Below, piece by piece: positions 53,954-62,723 of a stretch of DNA of 64,000 nucleotides. A program made the translations under genes and the position numbers. Below the pieces are notes generated by a model that did not search any database, was not told the DNA's origin, and saw nothing but the letters and a program-made list of their open reading frames with translations. The stretch comes from Pirellulales bacterium (lineage in GTDB: Bacteria > Planctomycetota > Planctomycetia > Pirellulales > JALHPA01), in NCBI GenBank assembly GCA_033762255.1, contig JANRLT010000065.1, positions 248,001 to 312,000 on the forward strand, read 5' to 3'. How positions within the stretch are numbered: position 1 is the stretch's first letter; every line of letters begins with the position of its first letter.

Positions 53954-53993
53954 TAAAAAAAACAGCTCGCTTGGCAACAAGCGGGCATTTTTT
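53954..53993 (+). terminator. Rho-independent terminator after the PEP-CTERM gene
   Basis: A 9-bp stem GCTCGCTTG / CAAGCGGGC with a GCAA tetraloop (53965-53986, one G-T pair), followed by TTTTTT and preceded by an A-run, so it could act on both strands. Confidence 0.85.
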
Positions 53994-54192
53994 ATGAGGA
54001 TTGCCGCAGATGCGTTCACCCGCTAACCGAGCGGGTGGGATGATTTCAGCTTTTTTACAAAGCGGGGAGCGATCAACCGCCGCTTTCGCCTATAAATGGG
54101 TTTATTCCAGCAACTACTGCAACCCTGCCCCGAGGACTATAATAAATGTTTATCCGTCGACAATGACGGTCCGCTCATTTTTTATTAACCTC

Positions 54193-56718
54193 ATGATGCC
54201 CGCCCGTTTGGCCCCAACTCCCGAACTGCTCGCCCCCGCCGGGGACTGGGAGGCGCTCCGCGCGGCGGTGGCCAATGGCGCGAACGCGGTCTATTTTGGC
54301 CTGCCTAACTTTAACGCCCGCTTTCGCGCGACAAATTTTCCGCCCGAGGAATTGCCTCAAATCCTCGATTTTTTGCACGACCATAATGTTCGCGGTTATG
54401 TCACGCTGAACACGCTTATTTTTACCGATGAATTGCCAGATGTCGCGCGGATCCTGGGGGAGCTGGTCCGGGCCGGCGTGGATGCCGTCATTGTGCAGGA
54501 CCTGGGCGTGGCGGATTTGATCCGGCGGGTCGCGCCGCACTTGCCCGTGCATGGTTCGACGCAAATGACGCTCACAGAACCGCGCGGCATTGACTGGGTC
54601 AGTCGCCTGGGGGTGGAACGGGTGATTCTGGCGCGGGAGCTGTCGGTGGGTGAGATTCAGCAGATCACCGCCGCCACAACCACGCCGGTCGAGGTCTTTG
54701 TGCATGGGGCGTTGTGCGTGGCGTATAGTGGGCAGTGCCTGACCAGCGAGGCCCTGGGGGGGCGCAGCGCCAACCGGGGGCAATGCGCGCAGGCCTGCCG
54801 TCTGCCGTACGAAATGGTGGTCGATGGCGCCGCGCGGGATTTTGGCGAGCGGGCCTATCTGCTGAGTCCCCAGGATTTGGCCGCCCCCGAGTTGATCCAA
54901 CCGCTGCTGGCCGCGGGTGTGGCCAGCTTTAAAATCGAAGGCCGCCTGAAAAGCGCTCATTATGTCGCGGCCACGTCGCAGACCTATCGGGCGGCGCTGG
55001 ATGCGGCGGTGGCGGGACAAAATTTCGTCCTTGGTCCAGCGGCGGCGATCGATCTAGAGCAGAGCTTTTCCCGCGGATTTACGACCGGATTTTTAGGGGG
55101 CTTGAATCATCAAACGCTGGTCCCCGCGCGCTTCCCCAAGGCCCGCGGCGTCCGCGTGGGTACCGTGCTGCGCGTGGATCATGGCGGCATTGTGGTCCAG
55201 GTCGAAGAGCACAAACAAGATCTGTTAAAACCGGGTGACGGCGTGGTCTTTGACCAAGGGCATCCCGAACAGGATGAACAAGGGGGCCGCCTTTATCACG
55301 TGGAGATCCTTTCCGGCGGCGCGCCCCATGAACCACCCCTGGTCAATATTCGCTTTGGACCCGGTGCGATCAATTTTGCCGCGATCGAACGGGAGGCCAT
55401 TGTCTGGCGTACCGACGACCCTGACCTGCGCCGCCGCATGGAACAGACCTACGCCCGCGACACCGTGGTGCACCGGCAAACGGTGAATTTTGAAGTTGCC
55501 GGTACATTGGGGAGTGCGGTGACATTAACCGCCCGGGATGCCACGACAGGCTTGACCGCCGCCGCCACCTGGCCAGGACCTTTGGCTGTCGCGCAAAAAC
55601 ACCCGGTCACGCTGGAATTATTACGGGAACAACTGGGCCGGTTGGGGGACTCCCCCTACACCCTGGGGGAGATCGCCACTCACTTGCCCCCGACGGCCAT
55701 GCTGCCCAAGAGCGTGCTCAATGAACTGCGCCGCGAGGCGGTCACCGAACTGCTGATAAAGCGGGAAGAGCAGCGCCCCGCGATATTTCAACCGGAAAAA
55801 CTCTCCCAGCGGCTGCGCGAGATTTCCCGCGCGCCCCGTCGCGCTCCCCCCGCCGCACCACAAATCAGCGTGCTGGTGCGAAACGAAGCGCAACTGCTGG
55901 CGGTATTGGCTTGGCAACCCCCTGTCCCATCCATCACGCTGGAGGCCGTTTATTGCGATTTTGAAGATGTCCGCCGCTATCGCGCGCTGGTTCCCCTGGC
56001 GCGGGAGGCAAACTGTCCCATTGGGTTGGCCACGCTGCGTATTCTGAAGCCGGGCGAAGAAGGCCTGTTATCCATCATTGGCAAGGCGCAACCGGACCGC
56101 ATTCTCATCCGCAACCTGGGGGGCCTGGGCTATTTTCAAGAGCATTTTCCCGGTCTCCCCTTGTACGGCGATTTTTCGCTCAATGTGTCTAATCCCCTGA
56201 CCGCGGCGCTTTTGTGGGATAGCGGCCTGACTCGGCTGGTACCCAGCTATGACCTGAACTGGGAACAACTGGCCGGTTTGTTGGACGCCGTCGATCCGCT
56301 GGGACTGGAGCCTGTCATTCATCAACACATGCCCATGTTTCACATGGAGCATTGCGTGTTTGCCGCGATGCTGAGCACGGGCAAGGACTGGCGCGACTGC
56401 GGCCGTCCCTGCGACCACCACCGGGTGGAGTTGCGCGACCGGGTGGGGGCGGATTTGCCCCTGGTCGCGGATACTGGCTGCCGCAATACGGTGTACAATT
56501 CATTGCCCCAAACAGCCGTGGAATATTTGCCCCGGATGCTCACGCGGGGGGTAAGGTACTTTCGCGTCGACCTCTTGCGCGAATCCGCGACCGAAACCGC
56601 CGGGCTGCTGGACCGCTATGCCCGCGTGCTGGCGGGCGAAGAACCCGCGCGACAAACCTTTCGCCAGTTGCGGGTGCTCAACCAATTAGGCGTGACGCGG
56701 GGCACCTTGTCAGGTTAA
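54193..56718 (+). CDS. Peptidase U32 / RlhA-type rRNA hydroxylation protein
   Basis: An 842-residue U32-family protein. The N-terminal barrel has ELLAPAGDWEALRAAVANGANAVYFGL, VHGSTQMTL and the family signature VFVHGALCVAYSGQCLTSEALGGRSANRGQCAQACRLPYE. A DUF3656-like part follows. The extra C-terminal region (RNEAQLLAVLAWQ through HMPMFHMEHCVFAAM, GRPCDHHRVELRDR) is again U32-like and adds Cys residues that may hold an Fe-S cluster. RlhA proteins hydroxylate C2501 of 23S rRNA; this is the likely role. The start is chosen at 54193 where the conserved part begins; 54163 is possible. Confidence 0.87.
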   Translation: MMPARLAPTPELLAPAGDWEALRAAVANGANAVYFGLPNFNARFRATNFPPEELPQILDFLHDHNVRGYVTLNTLIFTDELPDVARILGELVRAGVDAVIVQDLGVADLIRRVAPHLPVHGSTQMTLTEPRGIDWVSRLGVERVILARELSVGEIQQITAATTTPVEVFVHGALCVAYSGQCLTSEALGGRSANRGQCAQACRLPYEMVVDGAARDFGERAYLLSPQDLAAPELIQPLLAAGVASFKIEGRLKSAHYVAATSQTYRAALDAAVAGQNFVLGPAAAIDLEQSFSRGFTTGFLGGLNHQTLVPARFPKARGVRVGTVLRVDHGGIVVQVEEHKQDLLKPGDGVVFDQGHPEQDEQGGRLYHVEILSGGAPHEPPLVNIRFGPGAINFAAIEREAIVWRTDDPDLRRRMEQTYARDTVVHRQTVNFEVAGTLGSAVTLTARDATTGLTAAATWPGPLAVAQKHPVTLELLREQLGRLGDSPYTLGEIATHLPPTAMLPKSVLNELRREAVTELLIKREEQRPAIFQPEKLSQRLREISRAPRRAPPAAPQISVLVRNEAQLLAVLAWQPPVPSITLEAVYCDFEDVRRYRALVPLAREANCPIGLATLRILKPGEEGLLSIIGKAQPDRILIRNLGGLGYFQEHFPGLPLYGDFSLNVSNPLTAALLWDSGLTRLVPSYDLNWEQLAGLLDAVDPLGLEPVIHQHMPMFHMEHCVFAAMLSTGKDWRDCGRPCDHHRVELRDRVGADLPLVADTGCRNTVYNSLPQTAVEYLPRMLTRGVRYFRVDLLRESATETAGLLDRYARVLAGEEPARQTFRQLRVLNQLGVTRGTLSG

Positions 56719-56789
56719 TATCTCCGCAAAATCGGCGTTATTGCGGAAGTCACAACGTAAGTCCCGGTTCGTTTTCATGCATCAACCTC

Positions 56790-57545
56790 GTGCGGGAGCC
56801 ACCCCCTTTGTTTGACGAATCCCCCTTTGAGATCGAGCGGTTTAGCGGCATAACGCGGGTTTTTCCCCTGCCAAACTTGGTGCTCTTTCCCCATGTCATG
56901 CAACCCATGCATATTTTTGAACCCCGCTACAAGGCCCTGCTGCAGGAAGCCCTGGCCGGGGACGGCTTATTGACATTGGGCGTGCTGGCCCCTGGCTGGG
57001 AAGGGGATTACGAAGGACGCCCCCCGCTTTTGGAATACGGCTGCCTCTGCCGGGTCATGAATTATCATTTGACCGATAAAAACACCTACAATGTCCTGCT
57101 GGTGGGGGTACGGCGGTTGCAGTTGATCACCGAACTTCCCCCGGAAAAGCTCTATCGCGAATTTCAGGCTACCATCTTGGAAGATGAGTATCCCCTAGCG
57201 AGCGAGGGACACCGCGACGCGCTGCAGGCGCAATTATTAGATGTCTTTCAACGGGCATTGCCCAAATTGGCCGATGGACCCGAGCAGTTGCGCGAAGTGC
57301 TGGGCCAGCGGATTTCATTGGGAACCCTGTGCGATATCATCAGTTACACCCTGGATATGCCCCCCGAGAACAAAGTGGGCCTGCTGGCCGAGACCGTGGT
57401 GGATCGACGGGCGGAGCGATTGCTAGAGCACTTTCAACGTATCCTGGCGGGACAACCGGCGTCCGAAAGCGAGTCCCAGAATTCAGCCAACGGGGCCAAT
57501 CCCTCCGCGCGGCGGTCGTTTCCACCGGACTTTAGTCAAAATTAG
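56790..57545 (+). CDS. LON substrate-binding-domain protein
   Basis: About 251 residues. It contains a stand-alone Lon N-terminal (LON/PUA-like) domain: RVFPLPNLVLFPHVMQPMHIFEPRYKALLQEAL, LLEYGCLCRVMNYHLTDKN, VLLVGVRRLQL, and a helical part (LLDVFQRALPKLADGPEQLREVL). The Lon ATPase and protease domains are absent, so the product may be a proteolysis adaptor or substrate binder. The start is a GTG at 56790 without a strong ribosome site; upstream in-frame residues come from the other frame of the previous gene and are rejected. Confidence 0.8.
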   Translation: MREPPPLFDESPFEIERFSGITRVFPLPNLVLFPHVMQPMHIFEPRYKALLQEALAGDGLLTLGVLAPGWEGDYEGRPPLLEYGCLCRVMNYHLTDKNTYNVLLVGVRRLQLITELPPEKLYREFQATILEDEYPLASEGHRDALQAQLLDVFQRALPKLADGPEQLREVLGQRISLGTLCDIISYTLDMPPENKVGLLAETVVDRRAERLLEHFQRILAGQPASESESQNSANGANPSARRSFPPDFSQN

Positions 57546-57650
57546 CGCGCGCGACAGAGTCAACCCGGGAGGAAGCGGAAATCCTTTTCCTTACAAGCCG
57601 TGCGCCTGACATCCAGCGCGCCTACGGCAGGGGCGGGATGACATTTCCGC

Positions 57651-59219
57651 TTACTCCACTTGCCGCCCTTCGATGTAAAGATGTTCGCGCACGCTGCCGT
57701 CGGCGCCATACACCCGCCAGCGGCCATGCATTATTCCCGCTCGGTATTCTCCCTCGAGAGCCTTGGTCCCATCGGGGCGCCATTCGATCCACCAACCTTC
57801 TTCCTTGTCATCCACATATCCCCCGGAATACAGCGGCCGCTCCTCCTGGTCGTATTCCACCCAACCATCCCCCTGCTTGAGTCCATCGACGGTGCCGTGG
57901 ATGATTTCCCGCGATTGCGCGCCGCTATATTGACTAAGTAACTGGGGAACCTTTATCAACAGTTGATCCCCTTTATTGGCAATCCGCGCGAACAGTCGCT
58001 GCAAAATATTCACGCTAGGGGGAAGCGAGACCCGCAGATCGGCTTGCACCACGCGGGGCAGTTCCACCAAAAATTTCTCGCGCGTGGCGGGATCGCTGTT
58101 TTGTAGCCACGCCCAAATGTCGTCACCGGGTGGACGCAGGGCATAAAAGCGGGGGACTTTTTCCCGCGGCAGGCGGTAGCCCCGGACCACGTTGCCGGAG
58201 ACCAGACAATGCGACAAATACGCGTGCCACCAACCCAGATAATAAGTTAAGGGCGTCGCCAAGAGCATGATCGCGACAACCCGCGCGGGCCAGTTCAGTT
58301 GTTTCCAAGTAACGGATAAAGAAACTCCTTGCCAGGGCCAGAGAAACACCGGCGCGGCGGCCATGAGCAGCAGATTCCAGGGCCAGACGGGATCGGGCCA
58401 GGTGGCGGGATCGAGCGCCGCCAGGCTTGCTTCCCATTGGCCCGTGGATACCGCCTGAAATGCCGATGGCAGTCGGCTGGCACTGATAAAAATCAGCAAA
58501 TGCAAGACCACCCCCCCTATCGTGGCAAAAATCCGCGTGGAGGGAACAAACACCATCACGCCTAGTAGCATTTCCGCAAGGGGAATCGCCACGACCAGCG
58601 CCTGGGCGGTCGATTCATCAACGGGGAACAGGAACAAATTTGGAAATATATGAACCCCCTCGCTAGCAAATCGGGGGGAGAGCAGCTTATGCAAGCCAGC
58701 ATAAAACCAAAGGGTCCCCAGGTGAATTCTGGCTAAATCGCGCCCAGCCGGACCGGGCAGCGTCCCCGCCAAGAGCAAAAGCGGCGAGATCACTTGCGGT
58801 TGCAGCCGAATTTCATCCTGCAGGATCGCCCAAATCAATACCCCGGCGTGACAAGCAAGCCCAATCCGAAAATAGACCAGCATCACCCCCGCCGAGACGA
58901 TCAGCAACCACAAAAAATCCAGGGGAGGGCCGTAGGAACCATCCGCCACGGGCAACAGCGGCACGCTGCGCGCGCTCCAATGATCCGGCTGAAAATCAAA
59001 AATCATCCCCAGCCAATCTCCCCAGCCCCGAATCGGCTGGGTGTAAGTGTGCGCCAACCAGACCGGCCAGGTGATTCCCAGGGATAAGATTTGTAAGATT
59101 ACCCCCCAGACGCGAAACAGCCGCAGGGTTCCAGAAACTCCCTCGGGATCGGGATTGGCCAGCCATTCACGCCAAGTAGCACGCGCGTAAGCGGGGGGCT
59201 GGGAAAGAGCGTCGGTCAT
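57651..59219 (-). CDS. Multi-pass membrane protein fused to MORN-like repeats
   Basis: A 522-residue protein. The first ~350 residues contain about eight to ten hydrophobic helices (WGVILQILSLGITWPVWLAH, PPLDFLWLLIVSAGVMLVYF, VISPLLLLAGTLPGPAG, LGTLWFYAGLHKLLSPRF with a conserved H-K-L-L pattern seen in HTTM/DoxX-like proteins). A soluble linker leads to C-terminal MORN-type repeats of the form GWVEYD...Y-G-GY, GWWIEWRPDGTKALEGEY, GRWRVYGADGS. The combination suggests a sensor or membrane-organising protein; no function is proven. Confidence 0.8.
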   Translation of the reverse strand: MTDALSQPPAYARATWREWLANPDPEGVSGTLRLFRVWGVILQILSLGITWPVWLAHTYTQPIRGWGDWLGMIFDFQPDHWSARSVPLLPVADGSYGPPLDFLWLLIVSAGVMLVYFRIGLACHAGVLIWAILQDEIRLQPQVISPLLLLAGTLPGPAGRDLARIHLGTLWFYAGLHKLLSPRFASEGVHIFPNLFLFPVDESTAQALVVAIPLAEMLLGVMVFVPSTRIFATIGGVVLHLLIFISASRLPSAFQAVSTGQWEASLAALDPATWPDPVWPWNLLLMAAAPVFLWPWQGVSLSVTWKQLNWPARVVAIMLLATPLTYYLGWWHAYLSHCLVSGNVVRGYRLPREKVPRFYALRPPGDDIWAWLQNSDPATREKFLVELPRVVQADLRVSLPPSVNILQRLFARIANKGDQLLIKVPQLLSQYSGAQSREIIHGTVDGLKQGDGWVEYDQEERPLYSGGYVDDKEEGWWIEWRPDGTKALEGEYRAGIMHGRWRVYGADGSVREHLYIEGRQVE

Positions 59220-59364
59220 ACGCGTTTAAACGTGCGCGGAAACAAAGGGTTAATAAAGAAGTTTAGCATATTTTGCTCCCGGGGCCGACAGTGAATTCAC
59301 GCGGTAATCCGGGAAGCGCGCTCTTCACAGTCGAAAATCGTCCACTGTGACTTGTATCCGCGCG

Positions 59365-60423
59365 TCATTCCACCGTGGGAAGATCCAGTAGGGAGGCATC
59401 CGGCGCCGCCCCAGAGTCCGGGCCGGGACCTTTGTAGAGTTGCTGGAAGAGACGGTTTTTTTTACTGGTGAGCGGGCCGGTCTCGGCGGGATTGGACAAT
59501 GCTTCGGCCAGCATATTCATCTTGGCATCGATATCGTCGGCATAATGGACCAAATACGCCTCGGGGGTCATGGGGGGCTTGGGCGAGCCCCACTCGGGCA
59601 GCCGTTGATGCGAAAGGATGATGTGCTCTAGCCGCAACTGCAAATCGGCGGGCAAGGAAAACTCCACCGCGGCGTCGCGGACCAGATCGCGCCCCTGGAC
59701 CATATGGCCAATGAGCGCCCCCGCGGACGTGTACTGCGCCCCTTGGGGGGTTAGCTCGATTTCTTGCAATTTACCGATATCATGCAACACCGCTCCGGCC
59801 ACGACCAGTTCGACGCGTAGCCGGGGAATCAGTTCGCTGTAATAGGCGTCGTATTTTTCCGCCAGATAGACCGCGGTGCGCGTGACGCTTACCACATGTT
59901 CTAAAAACCCCCCCACGTAGGCATGGTGATTCTTGGTCGCGGCGGGCAAGGCCAGCAACGCCGTTTGATGGCGTTGGAGCAGGGCCAACGTGAGGTCGCG
60001 TAAGGCGGGCGTGGTGACTTTTTCACGCACGAGGTCACACAACTCGGCGAACATTCGCTCGCTATTAAATCGCGAGCGGGGGATGCACATCCACGGATCA
60101 AAGCCATCCTGGCGGTCCTTGTCCGTAACAGGACGCAGTTTTTGGATATCGAGTTGCGGACCATAGGCGGTTTCTTTATAGGTCGCCCGCAATTTATAGT
60201 GCATGCCTGGCTGCCAGTGATCACGGCAGTTGGCGTAAAAGGCGGAGTCCGCCCACAAGGGAAAGCTGACTTCGCGGCGCGCGTCGCGAAAGGTGACTTT
60301 GTAATAGGGTTTGTGGTCGCGGGTGGTAAGCAGCTCCTTGGCCGTGAGCAGGGCAAAGCAATCCGCCTCTTGGCCGGGCATAAAATCCGCCAGCGGCAAT
60401 AAAGGAAAGAGCGCGGCGGCCAT
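59365..60423 (-). CDS. YhaM-like 3'-5' exoribonuclease (HD domain)
   Basis: A 352-residue protein. The N-terminal OB fold (DCFALLTAKELLTTRDHKPYYKVTFRDARREVSFPLWADS) resembles YhaM/tRNA-anti nucleic acid binders, and the HD domain shows FLEHVVSVTRTAVYLAEKY, VVAGAVLHDIGKLQEIEL (HD metal pair), GHMVQGRDLV and ILSHQRLPEWGSPKPPMTPEAYLVHYADDIDAKMNML. YhaM degrades RNA and single-stranded DNA from the 3' end with Mn2+. The order of domains and the length fit well. It stands alone between sppA and the MORN-fusion gene on the same strand. Confidence 0.9.
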   Translation of the reverse strand: MAAALFPLLPLADFMPGQEADCFALLTAKELLTTRDHKPYYKVTFRDARREVSFPLWADSAFYANCRDHWQPGMHYKLRATYKETAYGPQLDIQKLRPVTDKDRQDGFDPWMCIPRSRFNSERMFAELCDLVREKVTTPALRDLTLALLQRHQTALLALPAATKNHHAYVGGFLEHVVSVTRTAVYLAEKYDAYYSELIPRLRVELVVAGAVLHDIGKLQEIELTPQGAQYTSAGALIGHMVQGRDLVRDAAVEFSLPADLQLRLEHIILSHQRLPEWGSPKPPMTPEAYLVHYADDIDAKMNMLAEALSNPAETGPLTSKKNRLFQQLYKGPGPDSGAAPDASLLDLPTVE

Positions 60424-60544
60424 GGGGGAATGATCTTAGTAAAGACTAAAGTAAAGATTGAAGGGACCACGACACGCCGCTGATTGTAATTTACACAAAA
60501 TTACAACCCTCGTGCTGTGTCAAAGTTAAACATTCGAGTTAGGC

Positions 60545-60655
60545 AAATCAACCGCTAGGCACTAGCCCACGGTTTTTGACGCTTCAACCCGGGGCTACCG
60601 TCCTACGGCTCATCTGATAGCGAATCGTTGACAGTGCCGTAGACGGCCAAAAAAT
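60545..60655. repeat. REP-like intergenic palindrome, copy 2
   Basis: ACCGcTaGGC-ACTA-GCCcAcGGT lies at about 60551-60573, and GTGCCGTAGACGGCC follows at about 60633-60650. The same two parts, in the same order but closer together, occur at 2405-2450. Confidence 0.5.
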
Positions 60656-60676
60656 AATTTAGCTCTAACCGCCCTC

Positions 60677-62659
60677 CTACCTTATCCGCAGCTCGTACGG
60701 TAGCATGACCGCCGGTTTGCTGAGTCCGCGTTGTAAAAGCGGCAGCCGCCGTAACGTGGCCAAGGCGTCGCGCACTTCCACCGGCACGGTTGAATGGAGC
60801 GTTGTTTGCACGCCCAAAAGGCCACCCAACCCTCCCAGGGGATTCCCCCCCTCGGGCAGGTAGATGCGGGGGAGTTTTTCCTCGGCGGGGATCTTCGCCA
60901 GTTTGCGGGCCTCCGCTACGGCGTCTTCCAGCGTCCCCAGTTGATCCACCAGCTTATTGACCACCGCCTGGCGGCCGGTAAAGACCCGCCCACCCGCCAG
61001 TTCCTCCAGTTGTTTGAGTTCCAATTTGCGTCCCTCGGCGGCTTTGGCGGTAAATTGTTGATAGGTGTCCCGCATCATTTTGAGGAAGGCGTTCTTTTCC
61101 GAGTCACTCATCGGAGCAAAGGTGGATTCCAAACCGCTATTGCGCCCCCGGCTGATGACTTCCGTCTTAACGCCAAATTTTTCCAGCGCGCCCCCTAGGG
61201 CAATCTTGCCGCCGACCACGCCAATTGAGCCGGTCAGGGTGCCCGGCTCGGCCAGCACCCGATCCGCCCCCATCGCGATGTAGTATCCGCCGCTGGCCGC
61301 CGTGTCCCCCATGCTAGCCACGACCGGTTTTTGGCATTGGGTGACGGTGCGCCAGATGACATCGCTGGCCAGGGCCGATCCGCCGGGACTGTCGATGCGC
61401 AGGACAATCGCCACCACATCGGGGTTTTTATCGGCGTCGGTCAGGGCTTTGCACAAGGTGTCGGAGCCGACCGTTTCGCCGTTCATCAGGCTGACGCCGC
61501 TTTTGCCATCGACAATCGCCCCAATGGCATAGACCACGGCGATTTTCTTTCCCTTGGCGGTGGATTTCTTCTTATCTCCGCCGCCGCTAAGCAATTCCAT
61601 CATTTTCAGCATTCCCCCGATGCCGGAAAAATCGATTTCCTCCCGCTTGGCCGCGCCGTAATTAGGTAGGATTTTCAATTCGCCTTCGGGCTTGAGTTTG
61701 GCCAACTCGGCCCGCACTTCGTCCTCGTAGGCCAGTCGATCGATCAGTCCTGCGGCCAGGGCCTCCCGCCCGGTCAGTAGTCCCTCATCGATTAAGTCCC
61801 GCACCTTGCCCCGTTCTAGTTTGCGGTCGACGGAGATTTGCTCAATCATTTGCTGAAACATATCCTCGCACAACGTTTCCATTTTGCTGCGCAATTCGGG
61901 ACTCATGCTGTTGCGGGTGTACGGTTCTCCGGTCCCCTTAAAATCCCCGACCTGCAGCATGTCGGCCTGCACCCCGTATTTATCAAAAATGTCCTTATAA
62001 AATTGCAGCTCCATCCGCACGCCCAAGAGTGACAAGTTTCCTTCCGGCAAGAGGAAGACCTTGTCGCAGGCGCTGGCCAATAGATAGTCCGATTTATCGC
62101 CGTTTTTGAGGAACGCGTAAATCGGCTTCCCCGCGCGGCGCACGCGTTGGATCGCGCCACGCAGTTCCTCGCGGCGGGCGGCGCCCAGCGACGTCCCATC
62201 CAGTTCGAGCAGGATTCCCGCCAGTTCGGCGTCCGCAGCCGCTTTTTCCAGGCGGTTGATGACTGTTTGAATGGTGTCGCTGGTATCGCTAAAAAGCGAC
62301 TCGGTCTCGACTCCTTCGGGAATATCGCCCGCTAGTTTAAACCCCGCGATCTTGATCGTGGGGGGATCGGCCTTTTTGGCGGGCTTAGCTTCATTGGGCT
62401 TGGTTTCGGTAGGCTTGGTGTCGGCGGGCTTGGCCGGTTCAGCGGGTATATTGTCACTGGCGGGCTTGGTCTCCGCGGGTTGAGGCTCATTTTTTTGGTC
62501 CGCAGGCTTGTCGGCTGCCACTTGCGCGGCGGCTTCCACGGGGGTCGCTTCCTTGGCGTTGGTCGCGGAGGCGGGTTCGTCCGCGGCATGCGTAATGCCA
62601 CCCAAGAGACCACCAAGTCCCCACACACAAATGATCGCAAATCCAATTCGTCGTGACAT
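60677..62659 (-). CDS. sppA: Signal peptide peptidase SppA, 67K type
   Basis: A membrane protease that degrades cleaved signal peptides, about 660 residues. A signal segment (IGFAIICVWGLGGLLGG) is followed by a Pro/Ala/Lys/Thr-rich stretch (about residues 35-90) and two tandem SppA (S49) domains. The first holds the catalytic Lys region (YLLASACDKVFLLPEG); the second holds the catalytic Ser (GDTAASGGYYIAMGADRVLA) with GTLTGSIGVVGGK. Both halves are needed in the double-length type. The ATG at 62659 is used; two upstream in-frame ATG codons add only poorly conserved residues. It lies 64 bp after the right-edge gene, same strand. Confidence 0.93.
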   Translation of the reverse strand: MSRRIGFAIICVWGLGGLLGGITHAADEPASATNAKEATPVEAAAQVAADKPADQKNEPQPAETKPASDNIPAEPAKPADTKPTETKPNEAKPAKKADPPTIKIAGFKLAGDIPEGVETESLFSDTSDTIQTVINRLEKAAADAELAGILLELDGTSLGAARREELRGAIQRVRRAGKPIYAFLKNGDKSDYLLASACDKVFLLPEGNLSLLGVRMELQFYKDIFDKYGVQADMLQVGDFKGTGEPYTRNSMSPELRSKMETLCEDMFQQMIEQISVDRKLERGKVRDLIDEGLLTGREALAAGLIDRLAYEDEVRAELAKLKPEGELKILPNYGAAKREEIDFSGIGGMLKMMELLSGGGDKKKSTAKGKKIAVVYAIGAIVDGKSGVSLMNGETVGSDTLCKALTDADKNPDVVAIVLRIDSPGGSALASDVIWRTVTQCQKPVVASMGDTAASGGYYIAMGADRVLAEPGTLTGSIGVVGGKIALGGALEKFGVKTEVISRGRNSGLESTFAPMSDSEKNAFLKMMRDTYQQFTAKAAEGRKLELKQLEELAGGRVFTGRQAVVNKLVDQLGTLEDAVAEARKLAKIPAEEKLPRIYLPEGGNPLGGLGGLLGVQTTLHSTVPVEVRDALATLRRLPLLQRGLSKPAVMLPYELRIR

Positions 62660-62723
62660 CTGTTGACCAACTCCCGATAGTAAAACTTGAGTCCCCATGA
62701 ATGCCGAATGCACCACAATAATT

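Noticed and set aside
56352-56789. Long N-terminal extension of the LON-domain protein
   Set aside because: These codons overlap the U32 gene in a different frame and give Arg/Gly/Pro-rich noise; the conserved LON domain begins after 56790.
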